NCBI RefSeq assembly: GCF_005402965.1
Contig: NZ_BJCF01000008.1
Span: 40,220-104,219, forward strand
Source: Dolichospermum planctonicum
GTDB taxonomy: Bacteria > Cyanobacteriota > Cyanobacteriia > Cyanobacteriales > Nostocaceae
Direction: 5' to 3'
Length of the DNA stretch: 64,000 nucleotides
The notes under the pieces are model-generated. The model worked only from the letters and a program-made list of their open reading frames with translations, was not told where the DNA came from and did no database searches. The translations under genes were made by a program, and so were the position numbers. Shown here in pieces: positions 8,728 to 17,476 of the stretch (positions within the stretch are counted from its first letter, which is position 1; each line of letters begins with the position of its first letter).

Positions 8728-9954
8728 ATGAAAGTCGGTTTGTTTATTAGCAATCAACTCCCAGATGTAGGAGGAGGTTATACTTTTGAAAATCAGTTAT
8801 TAGAAAGTATATTAAATTTAGCTCCTAAAAGTAGGCATACATTTGTTTTATACATATCCAATCAAAAAATCCCGGATTATATATTATCTTCGCCTGTTCA
8901 ATCAGTCTCTCTCCATAGCTCATTCAAACAAAGAATGCAATCTAAAATATTCCTGATAACAAAAGCTATATTTCACAAATTAAGACATCCAAGATGTAAA
9001 TTTCAAATTGAAGAATGGTATGAAAAATACATATTAAATTTATTAAAATTAAATCAAATAGATGTAACTTTATCTCTTGTACCAGGATGCCCTACAGTCA
9101 ATTATCCCTATATAACTACTGTTTGGGATTTACAACACAGATTACAGCCCTATTTTCCAGAAGTGAGTATATCTGAACAAGAATGGGGGCAATGGGACTG
9201 GCGAGAAAATTTTCATTCCAAAATATTGAGACGTGCTACATTTATTATTACTGGAACAGAAGTAGGCAAAGCAGAAATTGAAAAGTTTTATCAGATTCCT
9301 AGTGAAAGAATTAAAGTTATTCCTTTTTTTACCCCCAAATTCCCATCAGAAGGGAGTCTGATAGATCAAGAGATTCTAAAAAAATATAATCTACCTAGTC
9401 AATACTTATTTTACCCCGCTCAATTTTGGCCACATAAAAATCATATTGGTTTATTACTAGCGATTAAATTGTTAAAAGAAAAGTACAATTTAGAGTTTTC
9501 ATTAGTCTTTGTCGGCTCTGATAAAGGCAATCAGTCTCATGTCAAAGAAATGGTGCAAGAACTTGATTTATCACAACAAGTACATTTTCTGGGTTTTGTC
9601 TCTCAAGAGGATATAGCACCCCTGTATCGTCATGCTTTTGCTCTCACCTTTATGTCATTCTTTGGTCCTGATAACTTACCACCATTAGAAGCTATGGCTT
9701 TGGGATGTCCTGTAATTGCATCTAATGTGTCAGGTGCAAAAGAACAACTAGGAGATGCTGCTTTACTGGTTAATCCTAAACAGCCAGAAGAAATTGCTGA
9801 GGCTATTAAATATTTATCGGAAGATTCTATTCTCCGTCAAAGTTTGATAGAACGTGGCTGGGAAAAAGCATACAAGTGGACACCAAAGGATTATGTGCAA
9901 GAGATTTTTTCAGTTATTGATGATTTTGAGGCAATTAGACATTGTTGGAAGTAG
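8728..9954 (+). CDS. Glycosyltransferase, GT4 family
   Basis: This 408-aa GT-B enzyme is expected to act at the cytoplasmic face of the membrane and add a sugar from a nucleotide donor to a lipid-linked glycan. The N-terminal half starts MKVGLFISNQLPDVGGGY. The C-terminal half has the donor-binding region FYPAQFWPHKNH (about residues 227-238) and the EX7E-type segment PPLEAMALGCPVIAS (about 317-331). It directly abuts the methyltransferase upstream. The sugar donor and acceptor cannot be deduced. Confidence 0.9.
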   Translation: MKVGLFISNQLPDVGGGYTFENQLLESILNLAPKSRHTFVLYISNQKIPDYILSSPVQSVSLHSSFKQRMQSKIFLITKAIFHKLRHPRCKFQIEEWYEKYILNLLKLNQIDVTLSLVPGCPTVNYPYITTVWDLQHRLQPYFPEVSISEQEWGQWDWRENFHSKILRRATFIITGTEVGKAEIEKFYQIPSERIKVIPFFTPKFPSEGSLIDQEILKKYNLPSQYLFYPAQFWPHKNHIGLLLAIKLLKEKYNLEFSLVFVGSDKGNQSHVKEMVQELDLSQQVHFLGFVSQEDIAPLYRHAFALTFMSFFGPDNLPPLEAMALGCPVIASNVSGAKEQLGDAALLVNPKQPEEIAEAIKYLSEDSILRQSLIERGWEKAYKWTPKDYVQEIFSVIDDFEAIRHCWK

Positions 9955-10038
9955 TTTTAGTAAGAATATTATTAGTTAGAAACTATAGATGATGTTTGTT
10001 CTCAATGCCTAAGTTATAAGAATATCCCAGGAGATATA

Positions 10039-10938
10039 ATGCTATTACAAAAATATCCTAAGCTTTCCATAATAACGCCTTCGTTTAATCAAGCCGAATT
10101 TTTAGAAGCTACGATTCAAAGTGTTCTTTCTCAAAATTATCCCAATTTAGAATATATCATTATTGATGGAGGATCGAATGATGGTAGCGTAGAAATTATA
10201 AAAAAATATGAAAAGCAGTTAGCTTTTTGGTGTAGCGAACCTGATGATGGTCAATATCATGCAATCAACAAGGGATTTTCACATTCTACTGGTGAAATCA
10301 TGGCATGGATCAACAGCGATGATATGTACTGCCCTTGGGCATTTAGGACAGTAGCAAGTATTATATCTGAGTTGCCACAAATTGAGTGGCTAACAAGCCT
10401 TCAGCCAGGAGGTTGGGATTGGCATGGCTTTTGTCAGGGATTTGCTTTATATCCTGGGTTTTCCAAAACAGCATTTTTGGATGGTTATTACATTGGCTAT
10501 GGCAGGAAAAGCGCAGGATGGATACAACAGGAGTCTACCTTCTGGCAACGTAGTTTATGGGAAAAAGCCGGTGGTTATGTTAATACCGATTTAAAACTCG
10601 CTAGTGACTTTGAACTTTGGTCTCGCTTCTTCATTTATGCAGAATTATATGGAACAAATTCACCATTAGGTGGAATTCGTCATCAATCAAAACAGAAAAG
10701 TCGCAAAATCGAAGAGTACGCCAATGAAGCAGAAAAGTCATTATCTACCATGAGAGATGGATTAGGGTATTCTACCAATATATGGAGGAACATAATTTAT
10801 CATTTTGATATTCATCAAACCCCAAAATTGAAAAAAGTAATGCGATCATTGATCGGCTACACAGGTAAAAAGATAGTGAGGCAAAGAGCAGATTTACAAG
10901 ATTCTTATTGGTACATAAAAGAATATAAGTTTATTTGA
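10039..10938 (+). CDS. Glycosyltransferase, GT2 family
   Basis: This 299-aa GT-A enzyme starts LSIITPSFNQAEFLEATI, continues with YIIIDGGSNDGS (about residues 40-51) and has the metal-binding acidic motif INSDDMY (about 93-99). A later QQESTFWQR segment is characteristic of GT2 enzymes in cyanobacterial polysaccharide clusters. A good Shine-Dalgarno sequence (AGGAGAT) lies 7 bases before the ATG. It has its own short leader of 84 bp after the GT4 gene. Confidence 0.9.
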   Translation: MLLQKYPKLSIITPSFNQAEFLEATIQSVLSQNYPNLEYIIIDGGSNDGSVEIIKKYEKQLAFWCSEPDDGQYHAINKGFSHSTGEIMAWINSDDMYCPWAFRTVASIISELPQIEWLTSLQPGGWDWHGFCQGFALYPGFSKTAFLDGYYIGYGRKSAGWIQQESTFWQRSLWEKAGGYVNTDLKLASDFELWSRFFIYAELYGTNSPLGGIRHQSKQKSRKIEEYANEAEKSLSTMRDGLGYSTNIWRNIIYHFDIHQTPKLKKVMRSLIGYTGKKIVRQRADLQDSYWYIKEYKFI

Positions 10939-11177
10939 ATTTAGTAGTCGGTCAAGAGCTTGCTGCTTAATAAACGTACTTTTTTCTGTTGGGAAATATT
11001 GCAACCTCGCTCGTTTCAGGAAATCAGCAATCTTACGCTTCAATAAGTTTTTGCTGTAAAAATTGAAAATATATCTAACTTTTGAATATTTGCAAACTGA
11101 GATAATCGCTGGGAAGAAAAAAATACCCTCCCCACACAAAATAGTTTCTACCCATGCCCATTTCTTTGTAATCTGTC
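10939..11177. other. Non-coding spacer, no gene recognised
   Basis: This 239-bp gap between two + strand genes has an open frame only on the opposite strand that looks like chance. I see no repeat or clear terminator. Confidence 0.4.
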
Positions 11178-12026
11178 ATGAAAGATTTTATCTATCTTGT
11201 CCAAGGTAAAGCTGAGTTGATGAAAAATTACTTGCATCTATCAGAAAACCCAAATGCTGACGTTATCTTTTTAACCTATGATCAGCCCATTGAAACAGTA
11301 ATAAATCAAGCCATTGAAGAATCAATATTTTTCCCCAAATCTACCTGGGCAGAAGGAAGAAACAAGCTACTGGAAATGGCTTTGAATAAAGGAGAATATC
11401 TCTACTATATATTTTGTGATGACGATATAAAATTCATCAAAGGAAGCTGGGAAACATTTGAAAAACAGCTATTGCAATACAAACCAGCGATCGCTGTCCC
11501 GATAAATCGCAAAACATTCCAGACTCCCCTCAAAGGAATGAAATCTCAATGCTTTTTAACTAATGATGAACAACTAATGGCATTTCATCAAGATGTAGTC
11601 AAAGATTTTATTCTGTTACCCTATCAAAATCAATTCGATAGTATCTATTGGTGGATTTCTTGCGAAATTCAAGAGGTGCTAATTCAAAATTTTTATTGTT
11701 CTGATATAATTCAATTTAACAACATTTTTATATCTAACGACTCAGGCGAAAACTATGTCAGACCTGAATCAGAGTCAGATCATAAAATGCTATATCAGCT
11801 TGTTGATGATTGGCTTTCTGATCAGTTTCTCTCTAAGTATAAGCATATGCCATATCCAAAAAGGATATTTATACTTGTACGAACATTCAGTTATTATTTT
11901 CATCGTTTAATTGCGAATCCTAAATACTCAGTTAGTGTCAATAAGCTTAAAGAATTATTGTCAACCGATTCAGAACTATATAAGCAGACTATAAATTTAA
12001 GAGAGAAATTTACTCACCTGAAATAA
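11178..12026 (+). CDS. Unassigned GT-A-like protein of the polysaccharide locus
   Basis: I do not recognise a named family for this 282-aa protein. It begins MKDFIYLVQGKAELMKNY, contains AEGRNKLLEMALNKGEYLYYIFCDDDIKF (written here as two adjoining blocks, AEGRNKLLEMALNKGE and YLYYIFCDDDIKF, about residues 58-86), and so resembles the layout of a GT-A fold with a DXD-type acidic triad CDDDI. A conserved RPESESDHKML segment lies in the second half. There is no signal peptide and no membrane segment. Its position among glycosyltransferases supports a sugar-transfer role, but only as inference. Confidence 0.6.
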   Translation: MKDFIYLVQGKAELMKNYLHLSENPNADVIFLTYDQPIETVINQAIEESIFFPKSTWAEGRNKLLEMALNKGEYLYYIFCDDDIKFIKGSWETFEKQLLQYKPAIAVPINRKTFQTPLKGMKSQCFLTNDEQLMAFHQDVVKDFILLPYQNQFDSIYWWISCEIQEVLIQNFYCSDIIQFNNIFISNDSGENYVRPESESDHKMLYQLVDDWLSDQFLSKYKHMPYPKRIFILVRTFSYYFHRLIANPKYSVSVNKLKELLSTDSELYKQTINLREKFTHLK

Positions 12027-12056
12027 TGGCAGGGTAGTAATCAGAAGAGAGAAAAA

Positions 12057-12119
12057 ATGTCTTTATGCAAAGTCAGAGTTCTAACCTATAAACGACCAAA
12101 CTTAATCAAACGAGGATAG
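12057..12119 (+). pseudogene. 20-codon remnant of a GT2 glycosyltransferase N-terminus
   Basis: An ATG-initiated frame reads MSLCKVRVLTYKRPNLIKRG and then TAG. VRVLTYKRPNLIKR matches the first beta strand and helix of GT2 enzymes (usual form VxTYxRPxLLxRAL), and nothing downstream continues the domain before the next GT2 gene at 12150. I read it as a fragment left after deletion. Confidence 0.5.
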
Positions 12120-12149
12120 TCCTATAAAATTAGTGATACTAAAAAATTA

Positions 12150-13091
12150 ATGCAATCATCCATATCTGTATGTATCCCAACATATCAAAGACCTAAGTTT
12201 CTTCAAGAAGCTTTGTATTCAGTATTTGCACAAACTCTCCAACCAATCGAGATCGTCATAGGTGATGACTCTCATGATAACATAACTGAGAACCTAGTTT
12301 TAGATATTAAGAATAAATGCAAAATTCCTATTTCTTATACTAGGCATTCTCCTTCTCTAGGTCAGGCAGGAAATATCAACTTTATATATGAGATAGCAAA
12401 AGGAGATAAAATAGTTCTTCTTCATGATGATGACTTACTACTACCAAATTCCCTAGAAGACTTAAATAGTTGCTGGGATATTCATCCCAATTTAGTCGCA
12501 GCTTATGGCAAGCAGTATTTTATTTCCGAGGAAGGTACTATTGACCATAATCTTAGCTCTAAGCTTAATCAATTCTACTTTCGTACTAGCGATAAATCTG
12601 GATTACAAAAATCTTCCATAGAGGCTGCCTTACTGCACCAGTTCCCCAACGATTGTTTTATGATTCTGGCATCTGCCGCTAAGGCTATAAAATGGCGTTC
12701 TTATGAAGAAGTAGGAAATGGAGGAGAATTTGATTTTAGTTTACGACTGGGCTTTGCATACTCGAATTTCTTTTTCTTGGACAAACATACTGCTAAGTAT
12801 CGAATGACTAAAAATTCAATGTCTAGCAATATCAATGATGATTCCACTGCACAATCTTTCCATATAATTCTCAATACTGATTTTCCAGAAGAACTATCTT
12901 GCTCTAAAGACTATGAACTTAAAAAAGAAGCCTCAACTGCAATCATTCAGCTGATTAATGTGGGGAATAAGAAGCAAGCTTTAGATATTTATTTTAGCCA
13001 ATACTATCCATTGTCTAAAAGATTGAGTTTAGGTGGAATTCGTAGGTTGATGAAATTATTTTTACCGCCCGCAATTGCTAAATTAATTTAG
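12150..13091 (+). CDS. Glycosyltransferase, GT2 family
   Basis: This 313-aa GT-A enzyme begins SISVCIPTYQRPKFLQEAL, continues with IEIVIGDDSHDN (about residues 33-44) and has the metal-site motif LLHDDDLLLPNSL (about 93-105). It lies 30 bp after the small GT2 remnant and 23 bp before the next GT2 gene. It probably adds one sugar to the lipid-linked repeat unit; donor and acceptor are unknown. Confidence 0.88.
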   Translation: MQSSISVCIPTYQRPKFLQEALYSVFAQTLQPIEIVIGDDSHDNITENLVLDIKNKCKIPISYTRHSPSLGQAGNINFIYEIAKGDKIVLLHDDDLLLPNSLEDLNSCWDIHPNLVAAYGKQYFISEEGTIDHNLSSKLNQFYFRTSDKSGLQKSSIEAALLHQFPNDCFMILASAAKAIKWRSYEEVGNGGEFDFSLRLGFAYSNFFFLDKHTAKYRMTKNSMSSNINDDSTAQSFHIILNTDFPEELSCSKDYELKKEASTAIIQLINVGNKKQALDIYFSQYYPLSKRLSLGGIRRLMKLFLPPAIAKLI

Positions 13092-13114
13092 AAAACTATT
13101 AGCCAATTAGTAAT

Positions 13115-14170
13115 ATGCAGGTTCAACTATTTATTAGTATCATCATCAATAACTATAACTACGATCGCTTTCTCCCACAAGCAATCAATAGCGCCATTAA
13201 CCAAACCTATCCTCATACTGAAATTATTGTTGTTGATGATGGTTCAACTGACAATTCCCGTGATACTATTGCTGGATATGGTCAACGCATCATTCCCATT
13301 TTCCAACCCAATGGCAAACAAGCTGCGGCTTTTAATAGCGGATTTGCTAAAAGTCAGGGTGATATCATTATTTTTCTTGATTCCGACGATTATTTATTTC
13401 CTCACGCCGTTGCACAAATCGTTTCTGTTTGGAAACCAGAACTTTCTAAAGTCCACTATCGTTTAACAGTTGTTGATAAGATTGGCAAATCTCTTGGCTA
13501 CTCTTGTCCCCAAGGATCTGCCCCTCTTTCCACTGGAGATGTGTGGAAAGTCCTCTTAGATAAGGGTGAATATGTTAGCACTCCCACTAGTGGTAATGCC
13601 CTGAATCGGCAGGTTCTGGAAAAGCTTTTTCCCATTCCTGATGAATATAAACTCACAGCAGATGACTATTTATCTTTCCAAGTTCCTTTTTATGGTGATG
13701 TAGCAGCAATAGAAGAACCATTAGGCACTTACAGAATTCATGATACAAATCAGTGGGCATTGGCAACTGTCACCGCTGCTCGATTTCAACGCTTTGTGCG
13801 CCATGACTTACAAAACTTTTCCCTGTTAACTCAGAAAGCCAAAGCATTAGGTTATGAAGTTCCTACTGATTTAGAACAACGCTCACTTGGACGTTTATGG
13901 TCGCGGATTATTTCTTTACGCTTAGATCCTCAAAACCATCCAGTTTCGAGCGATCGCCCACTCAATTTAATTTACTACGGAATTCGCTGTCTATGGAAAT
14001 ACTCAGACTTTAATTGGCAAAAGCGACTTTTCTACAGCCTCTGGTTTATCTGGGTGGGATTGATGCCATTACCTCTAGCTGAACCAATAATTACATGGTT
14101 GTTTGCGCCCCAACATCGTCCAAAGTTAGTTGATTGGACTGTGACTAAAATCCGGGCGCTGATTGCCTAA
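13115..14170 (+). CDS. Glycosyltransferase, GT2 family
   Basis: This 351-aa GT2 enzyme has the N-terminal pattern ISIIINNYNYDRFLPQAI, EIIVVDDGSTDNS (about residues 34-46) and the DXD-type motif FLDSDDYLFP (about 88-97). Its C-terminal 80 residues are rich in Trp and aromatic residues (WQKRLFYSLWFIWVGLMPL) and may sit at the membrane. A GCGATCGC-like HIP1 core near 13951 marks it as native. Base composition is slightly higher in GC than the preceding genes. Confidence 0.88.
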   Translation: MQVQLFISIIINNYNYDRFLPQAINSAINQTYPHTEIIVVDDGSTDNSRDTIAGYGQRIIPIFQPNGKQAAAFNSGFAKSQGDIIIFLDSDDYLFPHAVAQIVSVWKPELSKVHYRLTVVDKIGKSLGYSCPQGSAPLSTGDVWKVLLDKGEYVSTPTSGNALNRQVLEKLFPIPDEYKLTADDYLSFQVPFYGDVAAIEEPLGTYRIHDTNQWALATVTAARFQRFVRHDLQNFSLLTQKAKALGYEVPTDLEQRSLGRLWSRIISLRLDPQNHPVSSDRPLNLIYYGIRCLWKYSDFNWQKRLFYSLWFIWVGLMPLPLAEPIITWLFAPQHRPKLVDWTVTKIRALIA

Positions 14171-14236
14171 AAAACTTAGTTAAATAAACTCCTAACTTGT
14201 TTCTTGAGTTGCTATTGTCTATTTTGGAGATATTTA

Positions 14237-14425
14237 ATGTTAAAACTTAATCTTGGCTGTGGTTTTCATACTCCGAGTGGTTGGTTAGCCGACGAAGTGC
14301 TTGATCAACTTTATGTCTATGTCACCTACAATTCCCCCACAGATGGGGTCTTAAAGCGGATAATAGCACCATTCATTCAATTAGACTCTCTGGCAAACAA
14401 GACTGGATGGTTATATAGGGGATAA
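14237..14425 (+). pseudogene. Remnant of a class I methyltransferase
   Basis: The ATG frame begins MLKLNLGCGFHTPSGWL. This is the N-terminal SAM-binding motif of a common cyanobacterial methyltransferase family (LNLGCGxxxxxGWxNVD), but it then breaks into unrelated sequence and stops after 62 codons. Full-length members exceed 200 aa, so the gene has lost its body by an internal deletion. The last residues before the stop may come from its former C-terminus. Confidence 0.7.
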
Positions 14426-14433
14426 AAGTTATA

Positions 14434-15669
14434 ATGACCAATTCTTCATCCATACGCATACTTTTTGTGAGTCACACCTACGTTGTCGGTATCAACCAGG
14501 GCAAATTGAATGCTATAGCTTCCCTCTCTTCAAGACGCTGTGCGAACTCCGTAGGCATTGCAGAAATTGATGATATTGAAGTAGGTCTTCTGACTCCAAG
14601 TAACTGGAAGGCTTTAGAATGGAATCGCCACATCCCCCTGGAAACACCCTACCCTCATATCCGCACCTACTCCGCTCCTGTTTTATTTAGTGGTCGTGGA
14701 GGCGCACATATCTATCCACCCTGGAAAATCTGGCAAGTGCTGAATGTTTTTCGCCCCGATATTGTCCAGGTTGAGGAGGAAGTATTTTCTCTATGTGCTT
14801 ATCAATTTGCCCTCTGGAGTAGATTTACAGGTAAACCCCTGGTTATTTTTGGTTGGGAAAATATTGATCGGCAACTATCCCTTCCCCGTCGCTGGATCTG
14901 TCAATTTGTTCTTAATACTGCTAGTGCAATTATCTCAGGTAATCACGATGGGGCGGAAATTATGTGCCGTTGGGGTTACAAGGGTTTATTAACCGTGATG
15001 CCGCAAATGGGTATTGATCCTGAATTTTTTGCCCCTTGCCCACACCGGATCACTAGAGGCGATAGCGAAGCGCTGCTGCAAGCAGTTCGCCCATTCCAGA
15101 TTGGATTTCTGGGACGATTAACCCACAGTAAGGGAATAGACCTGATTTTTGCTGCTGCTCACCAGTTGCGGGAACAGGGTTTCAACTTCCGCATCCTGAT
15201 CTGTGGATCTGGTCAACATGAAGCGGAACTAAACCAGATATCCCAAGAACAAGAGGTGGCAGATTGGGTAATCTGGCAGGGCGCTGTCCGTCATGAACAA
15301 GCACCAGAGATGATTAGTCAGTTTGATGTCCTAGTGTTACCTTCCCGTACCACTCCTGAATGGAAAGAGCAATTTGGTCACGTCCTAATTGAAGCTATGG
15401 CAATGGGAGTTCCCGTAGTTGGTTCTAACAGTGGGGAAATTCCCAATGTCATTGGACGAGAAGATTTAATTTTTCGAGAAGAAAATACTCAGGAATTGGC
15501 CGCCATATTAGCACGTCTGATTAGTGAACCCCAGTGGTGTCAAGAGATTAGTAATTATTGTATTCATCGCGTCAATCAACTTTACTCCCATGAACGGATT
15601 GCTTCTCGTCTAAATATTTTATGGCAGAAAGTATTGGGGCAAAAAAACAGTGAACTTGTTCTGAATTAA
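14434..15669 (+). CDS. Glycosyltransferase, GT4 family, with in-frame repeat insertion
   Basis: This 411-aa GT4 enzyme begins IRILFVSHTYVVGINQGKLN and carries IVQVEEEVFSLCAYQ, IGFLGRLTHSKGIDLI (donor site, about residues 225-240) and GHVLIEAMAMGVPVVGSNSG (about 313-332), all intact. Residues about 31-44 (SLSSRRCANSVGIA, near 14522-14565) interrupt an otherwise conserved stretch and are encoded by DNA that looks like the small cyanobacterial palindromic repeats. A second such patch, RGDSEALLQAVR, is near 15057-15092. Both keep the frame, so the enzyme is probably still made. Confidence 0.88.
   Translation: MTNSSSIRILFVSHTYVVGINQGKLNAIASLSSRRCANSVGIAEIDDIEVGLLTPSNWKALEWNRHIPLETPYPHIRTYSAPVLFSGRGGAHIYPPWKIWQVLNVFRPDIVQVEEEVFSLCAYQFALWSRFTGKPLVIFGWENIDRQLSLPRRWICQFVLNTASAIISGNHDGAEIMCRWGYKGLLTVMPQMGIDPEFFAPCPHRITRGDSEALLQAVRPFQIGFLGRLTHSKGIDLIFAAAHQLREQGFNFRILICGSGQHEAELNQISQEQEVADWVIWQGAVRHEQAPEMISQFDVLVLPSRTTPEWKEQFGHVLIEAMAMGVPVVGSNSGEIPNVIGREDLIFREENTQELAAILARLISEPQWCQEISNYCIHRVNQLYSHERIASRLNILWQKVLGQKNSELVLN
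14522..14565. repeat. Small interspersed repeat inserted in frame in the GT4 gene
   Basis: The segment contains AGACGCTGTGCGAAC, which matches the GACGCTCTGCGAACG core found again at 56971-56985 in the dndC-dndD gap. It splits a conserved part of the glycosyltransferase. Confidence 0.5.
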
Positions 15670-15716
15670 GAGGTGAAATAAATGCCACAGTATGTCTTTT
15701 GGGAGATAGATCATCA

Positions 15717-16871
15717 ATGCGGTTAGTGATCGTTCGTAGAGAAGCTGGTGTTGCCCTGAGTATGGATGTCTATGCTGACAATTTAGTTGCCGAATTAAAA
15801 ACAATCCGTCCAAATTGGGAAGTTGTCGAGGTTGCACCCCAACCTTGGAGCAAAAGCCAAGAAAACCTGTGGCACTCTGGCACTGGTATCCGCAAGTTTT
15901 ATGAACGCTATTGGCATCATCCCCAACAAGTTTGTCAGCTAGAAGGAGACATTTATCACATTATTGATCATACCAATGCTCATGTTGCTTATTGGTTGAA
16001 AAAGAAAGGCAAACCTATTATTATTACCTGTCATGACTTAGTGCAGTTTGTCTATCCAGAAATTCTCAAAGGACAATCCCGTTTTCCCGCTTTCAGTATG
16101 GCATCCTGGCAATTTTCAGTTAAAGGAATGTGTTATGCTAATTGTGTCATTGCTGTTTCCTCAAATACAGCTAAGGATGTTCATAAAAGGCTGGATATTG
16201 AATTAGAGAAAATTTTGGTAGTTCCTAATGGAGTTGAAGCATCGTTTCAGCGATTACCATCAGAGGAAATAAAATATTTTCGGCAAAAATATCAGAGATC
16301 CCCTGAAGAAATCTGTTTACTTAATGTTGGTTCAACTCACCAAAGAAAGAACATTATTACTGTGTTGAAAGTGCTAAAAACTCTAAAACAGAGCGGACTA
16401 TCAGTGAGTCTTTGGCGTTGTGGTGGTAAATTCACACCCAAGCAAATAGACTTTATTAAAGAACATAATCTTGGGCAAGATATTCTGGATTTTGGTATTG
16501 CTGATAAAAACATTCTCATTCAACTTTACAATGCAGCCGATGTTCTCTTAGCACCATCACTTTATGAAGGTTTTGGTTTGACAGTTATCGAGGCAATGGC
16601 GTGCGGATTGCCCGTAATTACTTCTAACGTTTCATCCATCCCAGAAGTAGCTGAGAATGCTGCTATCATGCTTAATCCCATGGATATTAAAAGTATGGCT
16701 TCTGCTATCTATCATCTTCACATTAATCCTGTCTACCGCAAGCAATTAATAGATCAAGGGCTACTTAGATCAAAATCTTTAACATGGAAAAGGACATCTG
16801 AACAAATAGCTTTAAATTATGAAAAAATAATTGGCTTTTTTCCGCAAAGGTTAACTGAAACAATTTTCTAA
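15717..16871 (+). CDS. Glycosyltransferase, GT4 family
   Basis: This 384-aa GT-B enzyme starts MRLVIVRREAGVALSMDVY. The donor site LNVGSTHQRKNI is near residues 202-213, and PSLYEGFGLTVIEAMACGLP is near 281-300 with the conserved EX7E pair. The ATG at 15717 is preferred to an in-frame TTG 18 bases upstream because the domain begins there. It resembles mannosyl- or glucosyltransferases that build repeat units in cyanobacterial loci; specificity cannot be read. Confidence 0.9.
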   Translation: MRLVIVRREAGVALSMDVYADNLVAELKTIRPNWEVVEVAPQPWSKSQENLWHSGTGIRKFYERYWHHPQQVCQLEGDIYHIIDHTNAHVAYWLKKKGKPIIITCHDLVQFVYPEILKGQSRFPAFSMASWQFSVKGMCYANCVIAVSSNTAKDVHKRLDIELEKILVVPNGVEASFQRLPSEEIKYFRQKYQRSPEEICLLNVGSTHQRKNIITVLKVLKTLKQSGLSVSLWRCGGKFTPKQIDFIKEHNLGQDILDFGIADKNILIQLYNAADVLLAPSLYEGFGLTVIEAMACGLPVITSNVSSIPEVAENAAIMLNPMDIKSMASAIYHLHINPVYRKQLIDQGLLRSKSLTWKRTSEQIALNYEKIIGFFPQRLTETIF

Positions 16872-17001
16872 CTTTGTATTACCAGTCTAGATAAAACTTA
16901 ATGGGTCAGGTTTACATTTTTATCAATAAATTGACTGCATTTAAAGGTTATCAAAATAGCTGATTAGGATTATAAACAAAATTAGGAGTAGAGATAATTT
17001 T

Positions 17002-17344
17002 ATGATGAAACTACCTAGACTAAAGATGGTTAACCGAGATGATTGGTTAGTGGATGCCTGTCGTAAAAAACGGGTATTACATATTGGGTGTACTGATTAC
17101 CCAATTACCACATACTTATGGTTTTTCAGGATATGAATATGTTCATCCTGATCATAGTGCTTATTATTCAGTCGCAACCTTGTCTTGCTTATTGTCTCGT
17201 TATGGACTAAATGCCAAAGAAATTTATATGTTTCAATGGCATAACCCAACAATCAAAAATAGGTTAGTAAATACATTCTTATGGCCTATTTTGTACTTAT
17301 CTGGAGGACGTTTATGTGATGAAATTGCCTTAGTTATTGACTAG
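17002..17344 (+). pseudogene. Class I methyltransferase pseudogene with internal deletion and frameshift
   Basis: From the ATG at 17002 the frame reads MMKLPRLKMVNRDDWLVDAC and then RVLHIGCTDYPIT, a methyltransferase N-terminus with the SAM loop HIGC, and stops at about 17137. The second half is in another frame: GYEYVHPDHSAYYSVATLSC and LLSRYGLNAKEIYMF (about 17120-17230), which is the C-terminal part of the same family, ending at 17344. The central 80 or so residues are missing and the halves are joined out of frame near 17100, so the gene is dead. Confidence 0.8.
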
Positions 17345-17476
17345 TATTACCAACTGTCAAAATCTCAAATCCTGAAAATTGTATCAATGATTACTAGCCT
17401 GCCAAATATGGATTTATCAAATCATAAAATATATTTTCAAAAATCAGAAAATTAAGGTTCTGAGGTATTCAATATC

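Noticed and set aside
17054..17344. A separate 96-aa gene
   Set aside because: It is the C-terminal half of a broken methyltransferase whose N-terminal part lies in another frame just upstream.
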